64,000 nucleotides of DNA from Sphingobacterium sp. UBA7855 (GCA_002500745.1 DLST01000012.1:62001-126000), one strand, 5' to 3'; counted from the first letter of the stretch, positions 8,797 through 18,072 are shown. Numbers and translations: made by a program. The notes: generated from the sequence alone by a model not told the origin.

Positions 8797-11169
8797 TTAT
8801 TCCGCTTTTACGGGTAACTTATCTTTTGTATATAAATTAAAATCTCTTATGTAATCTAAATACACATTTTCTATTTCATACACATTTTCTATTTCGAGTT
8901 CATCAACGATATTATATTGGTTATTTTCCTCCTGTAAAATTTCAAAACAGAATAAACTTGAATGCCTATCAAACTTGATGAAAAGGCCAGAAGTCACAAA
9001 ATAAATTCGAGAATCTCGCTCGCCCGAATTAGCAGAAAAATATTTAATTAAATCGCCACCAAACTTCTTTTCGAGCTGTTTAAACAACACCCAAGTTCTC
9101 AACTCTCTATGATTACCACTCAATTTAGTTTTATCAAGTAATCGTACAAAATTCCCATCACCTAACCAATTGATCAGACGCTGGCCACATTGATCAATCA
9201 ACGATCCATCTTCTAAAATATATCTTCGCCAGTCATTTACTTTTTTTATATGAGTACTAATAATATCCTTTAAATCCTCAGTTTCACATTCACTGCTATT
9301 TAATATATTTAAAATTCCAGAGTCTCCGCCACTGAAAACTTGACGCCAGTTTTCATCTCTCTCCCTTGCAGAATTATAGGAACTTTTACAAAAGGAATAT
9401 CTGTAGCTCCCTTTATCTGGCATCCACTTATCACCAAATACCAACAAAACCTGCTGTAAAATCTTACTTTCAAGATGCTCTTTAGCAAACAATTTTTCAA
9501 ATCGTTCCCAGAATCGTTGGAACGTATTAAGCTCAAATTCTCCGTTTCCGTTTCTTGACCAGTTTATAAGAAAATCGATCTGCCCATAGAGATAAAAATG
9601 ATTCTCAGCTTTTTCGAATGCCTTAATATTTTCGGTATCGGTATTTTCCAGATGAAATTTGTGAAACTCCTCTCTTACCTGTTTTTCTGAGAAAAAATCT
9701 ATCCATTTTTCATTATCAGTGTAAAGTCTTTGATCACCTGATAGAAAGTCATGTGTAGCCTTAATTGAATGTATAAATCTCGGAAAATCGTCAATCCGGG
9801 TATTATAAACGATATTTCGAAATATCCTTACCCATTTTTTAAATTCCAATCTGTTAAAAGATGATCTGCGGACCATTAACAAAAAGGCAGCATAAATAAA
9901 GGTTCTGTGTAAAAGAGACTCGATAACATGTATATCAATTACAACCTTTCGAAACTCCCCCTCACTGGTAAATGTACTATTCCATAGGTCAGATATATCA
10001 AGCAAAGATTCGCTTTCATTCGCTAGCTCTTCTAATAAATTAAACAGAAAAGATATATTTTCTTCAGTTATTAATTCGTTCTCTTCAAAAAATTTTAATG
10101 ACAAAAATGTGTCTGAGTTTAATTTATCAAATTTTAGTTTTTTATCTTTTTCTTCTTCATCTGAAAAAACAATAGCATAACTTAAAACGCTTCTGATAAA
10201 ACTATACATCAATTGATCCGACTTAAGCTGATCTTGTTCCCAAAAGATATTGTACCAGTCCTGATCTAACTTATCTTTCCAATTGGTAAAACAGGATTGT
10301 TCTTTCAAACATTTATTTTTCTCCAATAACGCATCTACTTTCCCTACAAACCACGATTTAAAGTTGTCGTAGTCACTCAAACTCTTACCTGTTGAGTTCA
10401 TTTTCAAATAAATATCGTCAGTTATACCCTGCACGTTCAGATCCAGAAAGTCAAATTTAATTTTAGGAGAAACAAATAAATTGTGATAGGCTAATTGGAG
10501 ACTTTCATCTTTGTTTTCAAGGCTAGCAAATCTATCTTCTATCTCCCGGAGCATAACCAGCATCCCTTCGACAGTAGGATCTTTAAGCCAGCTAATTAAA
10601 AACCAGCTTGCATCTTTAATAGCGTCATCAATGGCGAGCTCTTGGGATAAAGATTTCGCATTTTCAACCAATTTTGAAAGGAAAACATCGGAAGATTTTC
10701 TGGTTTTATAAGTAAGCTTACCTTCCAGTAGTGAGATTTGCTCCGGACGGAATTTTAACGCTACATAAAGGTGTAACAGAAACAGGGTTGTAAGCCGCTG
10801 TTGCCCATCTAGAGGAATAAATAGATCTTTCTTTAAATCTCCATGATCTTTAATAGTATAGGAAATCTGGAACTCTTCAGGGCTGGAATATTTAGCGATC
10901 GTTGCGAGTAAAGCATTAAGATTTTTCTTCGCAACTTCTCGATCATATTTTCCAAACTCCTCATCAGCATAACCGTAAACAAAGTCCAGTGGCAATATTT
11001 TCTCGGTGTGTGTTGAAATATGACAAATTAAATCTTCTACAAAATTCTCCCTGATTTCTTTTACAGTATCATTTTTTCGTCCCTGTACATAATCGCGTTG
11101 TAGAATAGGGATTTGAATTTTGAACTTCGTGATGATATTTACAAAAGAAAGCTGATTATCGTTATTCAT
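8797..11169 (-). CDS. DUF262 (GmrS-like) protein, second gene of a DUF262 pair
   Basis: This 790-residue protein carries the ParB/Srx-like DUF262 fold. PILQRDYVQGR lies at about residues 20-30, and the signature IPLDGQQRLTTLFLLHLY is at about 117-134, where the DGQQR motif binds or hydrolyses nucleotide in GmrSD-type enzymes. The conserved DIYLKMNSTGKSLSDYDNFK lies at about 250-270. The long C-terminal half shows no HNH/DUF1524 histidine motif. It overlaps the upstream DUF262-DUF1524 gene by 8 bp (ATGAATAA), so translation is coupled. GmrSD proteins are type IV restriction enzymes against glucosylated cytosine DNA. I infer a two-protein restriction or abortive-infection unit here, but substrate and mode are unknown. 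Confidence 0.85.
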   Translation of the reverse strand: MNNDNQLSFVNIITKFKIQIPILQRDYVQGRKNDTVKEIRENFVEDLICHISTHTEKILPLDFVYGYADEEFGKYDREVAKKNLNALLATIAKYSSPEEFQISYTIKDHGDLKKDLFIPLDGQQRLTTLFLLHLYVALKFRPEQISLLEGKLTYKTRKSSDVFLSKLVENAKSLSQELAIDDAIKDASWFLISWLKDPTVEGMLVMLREIEDRFASLENKDESLQLAYHNLFVSPKIKFDFLDLNVQGITDDIYLKMNSTGKSLSDYDNFKSWFVGKVDALLEKNKCLKEQSCFTNWKDKLDQDWYNIFWEQDQLKSDQLMYSFIRSVLSYAIVFSDEEEKDKKLKFDKLNSDTFLSLKFFEENELITEENISFLFNLLEELANESESLLDISDLWNSTFTSEGEFRKVVIDIHVIESLLHRTFIYAAFLLMVRRSSFNRLEFKKWVRIFRNIVYNTRIDDFPRFIHSIKATHDFLSGDQRLYTDNEKWIDFFSEKQVREEFHKFHLENTDTENIKAFEKAENHFYLYGQIDFLINWSRNGNGEFELNTFQRFWERFEKLFAKEHLESKILQQVLLVFGDKWMPDKGSYRYSFCKSSYNSARERDENWRQVFSGGDSGILNILNSSECETEDLKDIISTHIKKVNDWRRYILEDGSLIDQCGQRLINWLGDGNFVRLLDKTKLSGNHRELRTWVLFKQLEKKFGGDLIKYFSANSGERDSRIYFVTSGLFIKFDRHSSLFCFEILQEENNQYNIVDELEIENVYEIENVYLDYIRDFNLYTKDKLPVKAE

Positions 11170-12994
11170 AGGACAAGTAAGGTGCTAAAGTGTTCTTAAT
11201 ATCTTTTTCATAAAATTCGCTATCTGTAACACTCCAGTATTCAAGCTGAATACCCATAGGATCTGTTATCATTGTTTTGCTGAAAACGTTTAAAGTCCCT
11301 AAAGGCAAATACGTTTTTTCATTGTCTACACTTTCGGGATCATTCATTTGAAGTACTAAAGCGCGCTTTTCTTTGAAAGACCCATTGCTCAATTTTGAAT
11401 TGGTTACCTTATCTAATAAAGCGAGGTTCTGAATCCCGTGGACAGGAAATTCCTCTTCAAACGTATCTTCTAAAGCACTCAACTGTTTTAAAATAGGGGT
11501 TGGGATCTTATCCGTCTGCCTGACCGGCTTCAAACTATGACATAATTCATCATAATTGATCTCACTAAAGTCATATTGATCAGCATCTACTTTTATTATT
11601 AGCTGCTCATTATCTGTTATTTTATCAACAATAAGTGGTTTAATTTCCTTTAGCCATTCAAGCCAATTCTCAGCAGTCTTTTCTTTTGGATTCTGAGGTT
11701 GGATATGTTCAAGTGACCATTCTTGCTCAACAAACTTTCCAAAGGAAAACTTCTGACCAGGATAGAATTTTTCGGTAAGTAAAATATTATAAAGTAATAA
11801 CACCCCCGTACACCTACCATAGCGTCCCCTATCGTTCTGTTTTGAATAAAGAAGCTCCTTGATTTCGAATGATCGGAAATAGGCAGAAATCTCACCATCC
11901 AGCCATTCTTTGAATTTTAATTTAGATGTGATTTCACCGTTAGTATACTCCTCCAATATCCGTTCGAACGAATGAATATCCATATTCACAAGAAAGCCTA
12001 TACGATGATAATAATACGTATCTTCAAACCACTCCTGAGCAATTCTATACTTATCGTAGATCAAAGACCAAGGCCTCAGATCTTCATCTTTACTCATTAT
12101 AAAATAAGCTCCTAGATCCGACTCCAACCTGTTTTCGGTCACGATATCAAAAAGTTTACCAATCCGCACATCATAATGTTGGTTGTGACTATTGGTAATA
12201 AAGAACCAAAAATCAGGGTTTCTCAATGATTGCTCAATCTCGTCCCATTCATTTGCCAGATTTTGCTTTCTAAAATGCTTTACCTCAACATTATCAGCAT
12301 TATTTTCTATGTCCAGTATAAAAAGGGCCTTTATTAAATCAGCTCCCGTAAGCTTTATTTTGTTTTTGTTAATATTTGCAAAAAGCTTTTCGGCAGTAAC
12401 ATTTAATAGCAACAAATCTACTTCATACCATATAAATTTTATTTGTGTCCTTATTTTGTCAACAATACTAGATATTGTAGCAGTATCTAGCCTTTTCAGC
12501 TCGAAATGACAAGTACAATAACTTTGGAAGATGTGAAAATTATCTCTGTTCCGCTCCTCTTTTTCTAATGTCAGCTGGTTCCATAGAACGAGGATATGCT
12601 CGAGTGTTAAATCTTCCAATTCATGTCTTAATGCATTGTCATAGAGTTTTTTCAAAAATATCTCACAAGACCGTGTTTCATAGGAAATATTAAAATCTTT
12701 GATATCCAGTTCGCTCGTATAGCTCCGCAGACAGTGCATTAATATTTTAAAAGTTGTAAGACGTTGTTGACCATCGATAACTTCGTAATTAGAAGCAGAT
12801 ATTTTAGTCACAACAATAGGCTGCAAACAATAGACACTATTGGCACCGCATTCTAAAATATCTCCAATTAACGTTTTAATATTATCAATATCCCACCGGT
12901 AACCTCTTTGGTAACTTTTGATTTCAAAATTATCAATACCGGCATTTAAAATCTCTACGATTGTATATAAATCTGTATCTAATTTTTTTGTCAT
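11162..12994 (-). CDS. DUF262-DUF1524 (GmrSD-like) protein, first gene of the pair
   Basis: From ATG 12994 this is a 610-residue protein; a longer frame to 13027 would need TTG. The N-terminal DUF262 domain has KSYQRGYRWDIDNIKTLIGD and VIDGQQRLTTFKIL in the first 75 residues. The expected LFANINKNKIKLTGADLIKA follows at about 200-220. The C-terminus carries the DUF1524 HNH-like nuclease motifs SLEHIQPQNPKEKT and, after a spacer, NLALLDKVTNSKLSNGSF. This is therefore the single-chain GmrSD layout. It is followed, with an 8-bp overlap, by a second and larger DUF262 protein without the nuclease motif. The arrangement suggests that the nuclease acts together with the second DUF262 ATPase. Defence is the known role of GmrSD; the role of this pair is inferred. 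Confidence 0.86.
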   Translation of the reverse strand: MTKKLDTDLYTIVEILNAGIDNFEIKSYQRGYRWDIDNIKTLIGDILECGANSVYCLQPIVVTKISASNYEVIDGQQRLTTFKILMHCLRSYTSELDIKDFNISYETRSCEIFLKKLYDNALRHELEDLTLEHILVLWNQLTLEKEERNRDNFHIFQSYCTCHFELKRLDTATISSIVDKIRTQIKFIWYEVDLLLLNVTAEKLFANINKNKIKLTGADLIKALFILDIENNADNVEVKHFRKQNLANEWDEIEQSLRNPDFWFFITNSHNQHYDVRIGKLFDIVTENRLESDLGAYFIMSKDEDLRPWSLIYDKYRIAQEWFEDTYYYHRIGFLVNMDIHSFERILEEYTNGEITSKLKFKEWLDGEISAYFRSFEIKELLYSKQNDRGRYGRCTGVLLLYNILLTEKFYPGQKFSFGKFVEQEWSLEHIQPQNPKEKTAENWLEWLKEIKPLIVDKITDNEQLIIKVDADQYDFSEINYDELCHSLKPVRQTDKIPTPILKQLSALEDTFEEEFPVHGIQNLALLDKVTNSKLSNGSFKEKRALVLQMNDPESVDNEKTYLPLGTLNVFSKTMITDPMGIQLEYWSVTDSEFYEKDIKNTLAPYLSYE

Positions 12995-13154
12995 TTGTGA
13001 ATATTTAATCTTATATCGCCCCAGCAAATCCAGTGGAGCCAGGGTTCCTCATATTTTATATTGGATAGATCCGATCAGCAAAATATCTTAATTTTATATG
13101 AATGGCATAAAGATATGCTGGTACAAAAACTGTTCTCCTTCTTTTCCAGATTAG

Positions 13155-13376
13155 TTAAGAGATCTTTTTAATATCAAAATAGTTCCATATCGCATTGGGA
13201 CCACCCAATTTCAGCAGATCGATACCATATTTGCGCATAAAAGTTTCCTTGACCTGGGGACAGCCATTGGCATATAATTCGGAATCGCGACAGGATACTT
13301 CCACTGTCATTCCTTTTTCCATGACGGTCAGATTCGCCGCCAGACGTGATTTTACTGTAATTAAAAATAGGCTCAT
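13155..13376 (-). CDS. small hypothetical protein, possibly DUF6140
   Basis: A 73-residue protein starting MSLFLITVKSRLAANLTVME, with the segment LEKGM/MEKGMTVEVSC and a C-terminal KYGIDLLKLGG. From memory this resembles the short Bacteroidota family DUF6140, whose function is unknown. It is Cys-containing, basic and has no signal peptide. It stands alone between the DUF262 pair and the unknown gene at 13516, all on the minus strand, with about 140 bp on each side. Confidence 0.5.
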   Translation of the reverse strand: MSLFLITVKSRLAANLTVMEKGMTVEVSCRDSELYANGCPQVKETFMRKYGIDLLKLGGPNAIWNYFDIKKIS

Positions 13377-13515
13377 GAGGATAATATGATTGTGTTAAAT
13401 TAATAAATATTTGCGTAGTTAAAAAGCAATTTCACTCGTCTCACAATAAAAAAGCGTAACGATTTTGTTGAGCTCCGTCAAATATACCCAGCTATACCGC
13501 CATAGTACGTCGCTA

Positions 13516-14169
13516 TCAACAATTAATAAATAAACAGAAGCGTTGAGGCAATCTAGGATTGGCGAGATCCGGAAATACAGGGAGATCCAATTCCTCAAGA
13601 ATCAGTTTGAGCCACAATTGAGCTATCTCTTCTCCTACTTCAGGAAGTGTCAAAAGCCTATCCAAGCGATTTAAATATCTGACTACCTTGTTGCTGTCCA
13701 ATATAAGAACATGATCCCATGTCTTGGAAAATCTTAAATATCTATCAATATAGGGCTTTGCACTACTCCGCTCCAATTTCAATGGCCTACGTAAAATCAG
13801 TCGCTTTTGACTGAATCCATAGAAATCGAGCAGTTTGATCAAAGTAGGATCGTGCATAGCCCCAAAGAGCACCGCACGATCAGAAAAAGCTTCCAAATGT
13901 GTATGAACTGTATTGACATCGATAGAACATATCCGATAGCTTATTCCCTTATAAATCGAAACCGCATCGGTCATCAATGGAATAAAGGTAAAATTATCAC
14001 TTATAGGGTTTCCGTACCAATCAGACAGATAGTCCAATGGTGCATAATAGATATAACCTACACGCAGGTCGGGGTACATACCCTTGATTTGTACCAATAG
14101 ATTAAAGGCCTCAAACCCTATACTGATCAGGTCCAAAGCCGACAAGGTTTCGCGGTATTTATTCTCCAT
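13516..14169 (-). CDS. hypothetical protein coupled to the 14159 gene
   Basis: From ATG 14169 this is a 217-residue protein (MENKYRETLSALDLISIGFE); a frame extending to 14193 would need GTG. I chose the ATG because it follows a purine-rich stretch (AAGGAAGAAG) and overlaps the stop of the upstream gene by 11 bp, a usual coupling arrangement. The protein has alternating hydrophobic strands (MYPDLRVGYIYYAPLDYLSD) and basic segments (QKRLILRRPLKLERSSAKPY). No signal peptide, membrane span or known motif is visible. With the preceding gene it forms a two-gene unit divergent from a WYL regulator, which probably controls it. Confidence 0.55.
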   Translation of the reverse strand: MENKYRETLSALDLISIGFEAFNLLVQIKGMYPDLRVGYIYYAPLDYLSDWYGNPISDNFTFIPLMTDAVSIYKGISYRICSIDVNTVHTHLEAFSDRAVLFGAMHDPTLIKLLDFYGFSQKRLILRRPLKLERSSAKPYIDRYLRFSKTWDHVLILDSNKVVRYLNRLDRLLTLPEVGEEIAQLWLKLILEELDLPVFPDLANPRLPQRFCLFINC

Positions 14170-14521
14170 CTTCTTCCTTTGAGACGATAACACCTAGTTC
14201 TGCTAGCCGTTGATAGATATATTCCTGCTGAATAAGCATGCGCTCCATACCCGTCGCTTCATTGTATCGATTGATCAGATGGTCCACGTCGGCTGACACG
14301 ATCACTGTATAGGCAAAGGATAGCCGTTCTTTCGGGAATATCCGATAGCTATGGTCGGGCATCACGTGAAAGCTTGCACTAAAAGCTGAAACGGCCAGAG
14401 ACGCGACTTTTATAAATGATCGGGTTGCTTTCCATAATTCGGTCGTAATACCAGTTCCACTATTGGCCAAAATCCATTGCTCACGCGACGAGATATTCTG
14501 TTGATTCGTTTCTTTTTCCAT
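14159..14521 (-). CDS. hypothetical protein, 120 residues, divergent from WYL regulator
   Basis: A small protein starting MEKETNQQNISSREQWILAN, with a central Ala/Ser-rich segment and an acidic C-terminus (VIVSKEEDGE). No family is recognised. It overlaps the downstream unknown gene by 11 bp, so the two are co-translated. The start lies 142 bp from the divergent WYL gene. That pattern is usual for a regulator and its target operon, and it is my only clue to function. Confidence 0.55.
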   Translation of the reverse strand: MEKETNQQNISSREQWILANSGTGITTELWKATRSFIKVASLAVSAFSASFHVMPDHSYRIFPKERLSFAYTVIVSADVDHLINRYNEATGMERMLIQQEYIYQRLAELGVIVSKEEDGE

Positions 14522-14641
14522 AAAATAATTTTGTTTGGTCCAAACTTAGGCTCAGGAGCGGTCAAAGGGTGTCGCTATCTCGAAAAAAATATTTTTTTTC
14601 TCCCCCTGGACAAGACGACGTATTTTGTCGCTTCCTAAATC

Positions 14642-14649
14642 TATCTTTG
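14642..14649 (+). promoter_or_regulatory. -7 box of the WYL gene at 14664
   Basis: TATCTTTG fits the Bacteroidota -7 consensus TAnnTTTG. A TTTG at 14624-14627 could serve as -33 but is only 14 bases away, shorter than usual. If used, transcription starts near 14656, which excludes the TTG start at 14625 and supports ATG 14664. Confidence 0.45.
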
Positions 14650-14663
14650 TCAAAAGCTCATTT

Positions 14664-15563
14664 ATGTCAGTAAGAAACACCATATTACGCCACAAGTTAA
14701 TTATCAACAAATTGCGTCACAGACCGCTTTCCTGGCCGGAGATTGACCAGATGTTACAGTACGAATCAACATTTATTGGTGATGACTTCCACACGATCAG
14801 CCAACGTCAGTTTCAACGGGACATTGATGATATCAGGGTACTTTATAGAATCTCGATCGAAAGCGACCGTTCAAAAAAACAATACTTTATCCAGCACGAC
14901 ACCGAGGAATCCGAGCGGGCACTGGATGCCTTTGACATATTCAACCTGATGCGTCTGGGAGATAATGGCTCAAAGAAAATTGTGTTTGAACAGCGCAAGC
15001 CAAGGGGGACAGAATATCTGGGAGATATTGTACAGGCGATACATAATGACCTTGTGCTTTATTTCGATTACCGCAAGTACTATGAAACCGAGGTAGAACA
15101 CCGACGGCTGGTTCCCATCCTAATAAAAGAAGTGCGCAACCGCTGGTATGTCATTGGGCAGGATCTGGACAAGGATAGTCTCAGGATATTTCCACTGGAC
15201 AGGATCCTATCCTTGGAGGTGGTAAAAGCGGGAAAATTTAAAGCGATCAAAGTAGATCCTGAAACGCTCTTCGAGCATAGTTTCGGCATTATCCTTCCGC
15301 ACGAAGACCAGCACATCGAGGAAGTGATCCTCTCTTATTCTGCATTTCAGGGCAAATACATCAAGTCCTTGCCTTTGCATCATACGCAGAAAATACTGGC
15401 TGACAATGAGGAGGAGCTGCGTGTAAAGCTCAACATCTACATCACGCATGATTTTTTGATGGAGCTGCTTTCGGTAGGTGCCGAAGTCAGTGTCATTGCT
15501 CCTCAAAGTCTGGCTGACAGGATGAAAGAGGAATATCGTAAATCATTACATCGGCAATCCTAA
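14664..15563 (+). CDS. WYL-domain transcriptional regulator
   Basis: Taking ATG 14664 (MSVRNTILRHKLIINKLRHR) gives 299 residues; a TTG at 14625 would precede the likely transcription start. The N-terminal winged helix contains RQFQRDIDDIRVLYRISIES. The WYL domain at about 120-195 has IHNDLVLYFDYRKY and LVPILIKEVRNRWYVIGQD followed by IFPLDRILSLEV. The C-terminal WCX region is complete. It is divergent from the two-gene unit 14521-13516 and 12 bp upstream of the phosphoesterase gene, so it may regulate both. It differs in sequence from the WYL protein at 1732, indicating independent acquisition rather than local duplication. Confidence 0.87.
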   Translation: MSVRNTILRHKLIINKLRHRPLSWPEIDQMLQYESTFIGDDFHTISQRQFQRDIDDIRVLYRISIESDRSKKQYFIQHDTEESERALDAFDIFNLMRLGDNGSKKIVFEQRKPRGTEYLGDIVQAIHNDLVLYFDYRKYYETEVEHRRLVPILIKEVRNRWYVIGQDLDKDSLRIFPLDRILSLEVVKAGKFKAIKVDPETLFEHSFGIILPHEDQHIEEVILSYSAFQGKYIKSLPLHHTQKILADNEEELRVKLNIYITHDFLMELLSVGAEVSVIAPQSLADRMKEEYRKSLHRQS

Positions 15564-15575
15564 ATTTCGTTCAAT

Positions 15576-16142
15576 ATGCATATCATTAAGTTAAAAGGGC
15601 AAAAGATACTCTTGCTGTCGGATACACATGGGATGCATCGTCAGCTGGATATTCCTGAAGGAATCGATATCATAATCCATTGTGGCGATACCTGCGATGC
15701 GGGCGATATGGATCAGCTATCGGATTTCTTTGTGTGGTATGCGGGGCTTCCCATACCGCACAAAATATTTGTACATGGAAATCATGATCTACCCTTTGAA
15801 CTGGAACCGCTACGTAGCAAAAAATTGATACCCGAAGGCATTCATTGGCTAAACGATACTTCGGTTAGGATCAATGGTATCCAGGTCATGGGCATTAGTG
15901 GTTTTCCCTATTTTTACCATATGGATTCGGATGTACAAATTGATATTATGGTATCACACTATCCGCCATCGGGTATCTTGGACAATGGTTATGGCGGTGA
16001 AGAAATCCTTGAGTTTGTTTTGGAACGATCCCCTAGCTACCATGTTTTTGGTCATAATCATGCAGGGTATGGTAAGAGTAAGGTTAAGGCTATTCAGTTT
16101 ATCAATGCTTCGTTGTATGAGATATTGAAAGGAAAGGCGTGA
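15576..16142 (+). CDS. calcineurin-like metallophosphoesterase
   Basis: This 188-residue enzyme shows every metal-binding motif of the family in order: SDTHG (about 15-19), CGDTCDAGD (36-44), HGNHD (68-72), SHYPP (about 128) and GHNHAG (about 155). This is the compact single-domain form acting on phosphomonoesters or diesters, and the substrate is not predictable. The expected dimetal ligands (Asp, His, Asp, Asn, His, His, His) are all present, so it should be active. It follows the WYL gene after 12 bp and is probably co-transcribed. Confidence 0.88.
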   Translation: MHIIKLKGQKILLLSDTHGMHRQLDIPEGIDIIIHCGDTCDAGDMDQLSDFFVWYAGLPIPHKIFVHGNHDLPFELEPLRSKKLIPEGIHWLNDTSVRINGIQVMGISGFPYFYHMDSDVQIDIMVSHYPPSGILDNGYGGEEILEFVLERSPSYHVFGHNHAGYGKSKVKAIQFINASLYEILKGKA

Positions 16143-16522
16143 TTAAACTACACGATCTACTCTAGCGCAATCAAGATCTATAAACAAGGCGACCCCACTA
16201 TCTTTCTACTAATTTTTCTACTTCTCCTTCTCCTAATCTTTCCCTAGTCCTTTCCCTAAAATATTTACTCTTTCCCTTCTAAAACAGCCCACAGCCTTTT
16301 GTACGAGTATTATAACTGTACATTCCTTTATGTTCTTCTCCTATTTCTTCTTCTTAAATTAGCTAATCTTTCTACTAAATTTATCTATTCCTTCTACTTA
16401 ATTTTTCTGATTGAGCTCGCCTCACTACCTTATCCACGAGACAACTCGCTATTAAATAGATCATAAAAAAGCCACATCTTATGACGTGGCTCTACAACAT
16501 ATATATTTATTTGAGATGGCTC
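16143..16522. other. pyrimidine-rich intergenic region with terminator
   Basis: Positions about 16190-16420 are strikingly C/T-rich on the plus strand, with repeated cttt, ccct and cttct runs and no open frame. A hairpin follows at 16470-16491. It is non-coding, and the skew has no explanation I can support. Confidence 0.5.
16470..16491 (-). terminator. hairpin downstream of NTF2-like copy 1
   Basis: AGCCAC / GTGGCT stem preceded on the plus strand by a run of six A, so the minus-strand transcript reads stem then U tract. The same hairpin recurs near several other genes in this window. Confidence 0.65.
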
Positions 16523-16969
16523 TTATTTATAAGAATTGATCGATTTGGATACTTTCCAGTCATTGCCCGCACGCTCCAAAGTAACTAAATCTGTTTTGGT
16601 GAAGTTTTCAAATTTTAAGGTTACTTTAGCCACCATATAATCTGCCGATTCCTCGATGATTTCTGTCCTTACTGTACAGTTCAGCTTTTCGCCTTTTTGC
16701 TTTTTCAAAGATTTAATGACCGCTTCACTGCTGTGAGACTGCGCATTAGTTGCTTGAATCTTTTGGTTAAAATCAGCCGCAAATAACTGCTCTACTCCTG
16801 TTGATTCCCCCGCAGTGGTCACCGCCACATAGTGATCCAGTGCCAAGTCTGCTGTGGAAAGGTTAACGTTTGTCTTTGTTGCTTTTGCTCCTGGTCCTTC
16901 TGCTGCCATAGCAAATGTTGATACTGCGATTAAGGCTGCTGCTGCGAATGTTTTTACTAATGCTTTCAT
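16523..16969 (-). CDS. secreted NTF2-like protein, copy 1
   Basis: This 148-residue protein has an N-terminal signal peptide (MKALVKTFAAAALIAVSTFA, cleavage probably after AMA). A domain follows that resembles small NTF2-like/lumazine-binding folds: a helix (DLALDHYVAVTT), LFAADFNQKI, and C-terminal strands (MVAKVTLKFENFTKTDLVTL, then GNDWKVSKS). It should be periplasmic or secreted; ligand unknown. It is the first of five paralogues here (also 20371, 22309, 36290 and 39608) that share this promoter block, leader and terminator style. The repeated small stand-alone genes suggest dosage or variant expansion. The -7 box is at 17022-17015. Confidence 0.8.
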   Translation of the reverse strand: MKALVKTFAAAALIAVSTFAMAAEGPGAKATKTNVNLSTADLALDHYVAVTTAGESTGVEQLFAADFNQKIQATNAQSHSSEAVIKSLKKQKGEKLNCTVRTEIIEESADYMVAKVTLKFENFTKTDLVTLERAGNDWKVSKSINSYK

Positions 16970-17014
16970 AATGTCTTTTTTATATTGTTAGTTTTTAGTT
17001 CTTATTTGTTGACT

Positions 17015-17103
17015 CAAAACTACGACACAATAAGTCCCTAGCCAACGGGCTTTAGACTAATGGACTAGAAAACTCGGTGAATGGCGGGAATGAGGAGGTA
17101 AGT
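17015..17103 (-). promoter_or_regulatory. NTF2-like family promoter, copy 1
   Basis: On the minus strand, TAGTTTTG (17022-17015) fits TAnnTTTG. About 55-80 bp upstream lies the family's paired element: GGTGAAT (plus strand, 17076-17082) and a degenerate second copy exactly 21 bp further (17097-17103). Two direct repeats two helical turns apart are typical of LytTR-type regulators. Confidence 0.5.
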
Positions 17104-17166
17104 TATTTTTATGCAACCATCTGGAATTAATTTATATGTTGGTATATTGTAATATATTAACTGGTT

Positions 17167-17661
17167 ATGGAAAATAATACGTTAAACTTTCAATTTGTAA
17201 CGGCTCTTAACGAAGAGGAAAGCATGGCAATCATGGACTTATGGAACCAAGAATATCCTGCGAGTTTATCCTACGCTAATTTAGCAGAATTTGAAGACTA
17301 TATAAGCAGTCTTCTAGCGCCAGTACATATCTTGGTTAGAAAAGATAATCATCTTATCGGCTGGGCAGTAAAGTTTTACCGCGACAATCAGCGTTGGTTT
17401 GCAATCATACTTTCAAGTATTGTACAAGGAAGAGGTTTGGGATTAGACTTAATGAACAAATTGAAAAAAGATGAGCAGGAGCTCAATGGATGGGTAATCG
17501 ATAACGACTTAGGAATCAAACAGGATAAGAAACCTTATCGCTCACCGCTTGGATTTTATACCAAAAATAATTTTGCCTTATTGACGGACCAACGCCTTGA
17601 GCTCCCCACCCTATCAGCTGTAAAGGTTATCTGGACCAACAAAATATCATACGAATCTTAA
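17167..17661 (+). CDS. GNAT-family N-acetyltransferase
   Basis: This 164-residue protein has the GNAT fold. The acetyl-CoA-binding signature is IVQGRGLGLDLMNKLKKDE at about residues 92-110 (the R/Q-x-x-G-x-G/A loop), preceded by the usual beta-hairpin (HLIGWAVKF, RWFAIILSS). The C-terminal motif GFYTKNNFAL at about 137-146 is typical. The substrate cannot be told. It is monocistronic, followed by a dispersed repeat with hairpin terminator (17819-17935). Confidence 0.85.
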   Translation: MENNTLNFQFVTALNEEESMAIMDLWNQEYPASLSYANLAEFEDYISSLLAPVHILVRKDNHLIGWAVKFYRDNQRWFAIILSSIVQGRGLGLDLMNKLKKDEQELNGWVIDNDLGIKQDKKPYRSPLGFYTKNNFALLTDQRLELPTLSAVKVIWTNKISYES

Positions 17662-18072
17662 CTCCATATAACGAATATAGCAGCTTAATACTCGGATATA
17701 GCTATAACTATGATGCAAACAAATAGAGGGCCGCAAATACATCTGACGAGCTGTATCAAGCGTTACAATTTCAGCTTTGAACAAAGCACGGTAAAAATTC
17801 AATAGTATTCAAAACACATTGGATGACGAAACAAAAAAGAGGAAACGATAGGAAACATAAAAATTACTGTACAAATAAACGCTAAGAGAAAGGGTCTGAT
17901 GAAAATCAGGCCCTTTCGACGTAAAAAAGCCATAATTTTAGCGGTAGCTTTAAATGAAGATATGATCCATTAGTGGTCTGTTGTCTATTAGGGGCAAACC
18001 ACCACTTGTAAAGTTCTATTTATACGAATTTACCGATTTGGATACTTTCCGGTCGTCTTGGTTACCAAAATT
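17662..18072. repeat. repeat-filled spacer with a 3' remnant of an NTF2-like gene
   Basis: This stretch holds dispersed repeat R1 (17819-17935), an imperfect version (about 17968-18005) of the GTGGTTTG / CAAACCAC hairpin seen after copies 3 and 4, and at about 18018-18055 a fragment matching the last 12 codons of the NTF2-like genes (minus-strand ...GGAAAGTATCCAAATCGG...). The rest of that gene is absent and the sequence runs directly into the end of the 18073 gene. This points to deletion of a sixth copy. Confidence 0.6.
17819..17935 (+). repeat. dispersed repeat R1
   Basis: Copy of an approximately 120-bp core found five times (also 36494, 38996, 42611 and 48787), always in this orientation. 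It contains the strong hairpin AAGGGTCTGAT-loop-ATCAGGCCCTT followed by T residues. It lies between converging genes, so terminator function is likely. Confidence 0.75.

Noticed and set aside
18018..18055. Possible small gene before 18073
   Set aside because: It is only the 3' end remnant of an NTF2-like copy; no start or domain remains.
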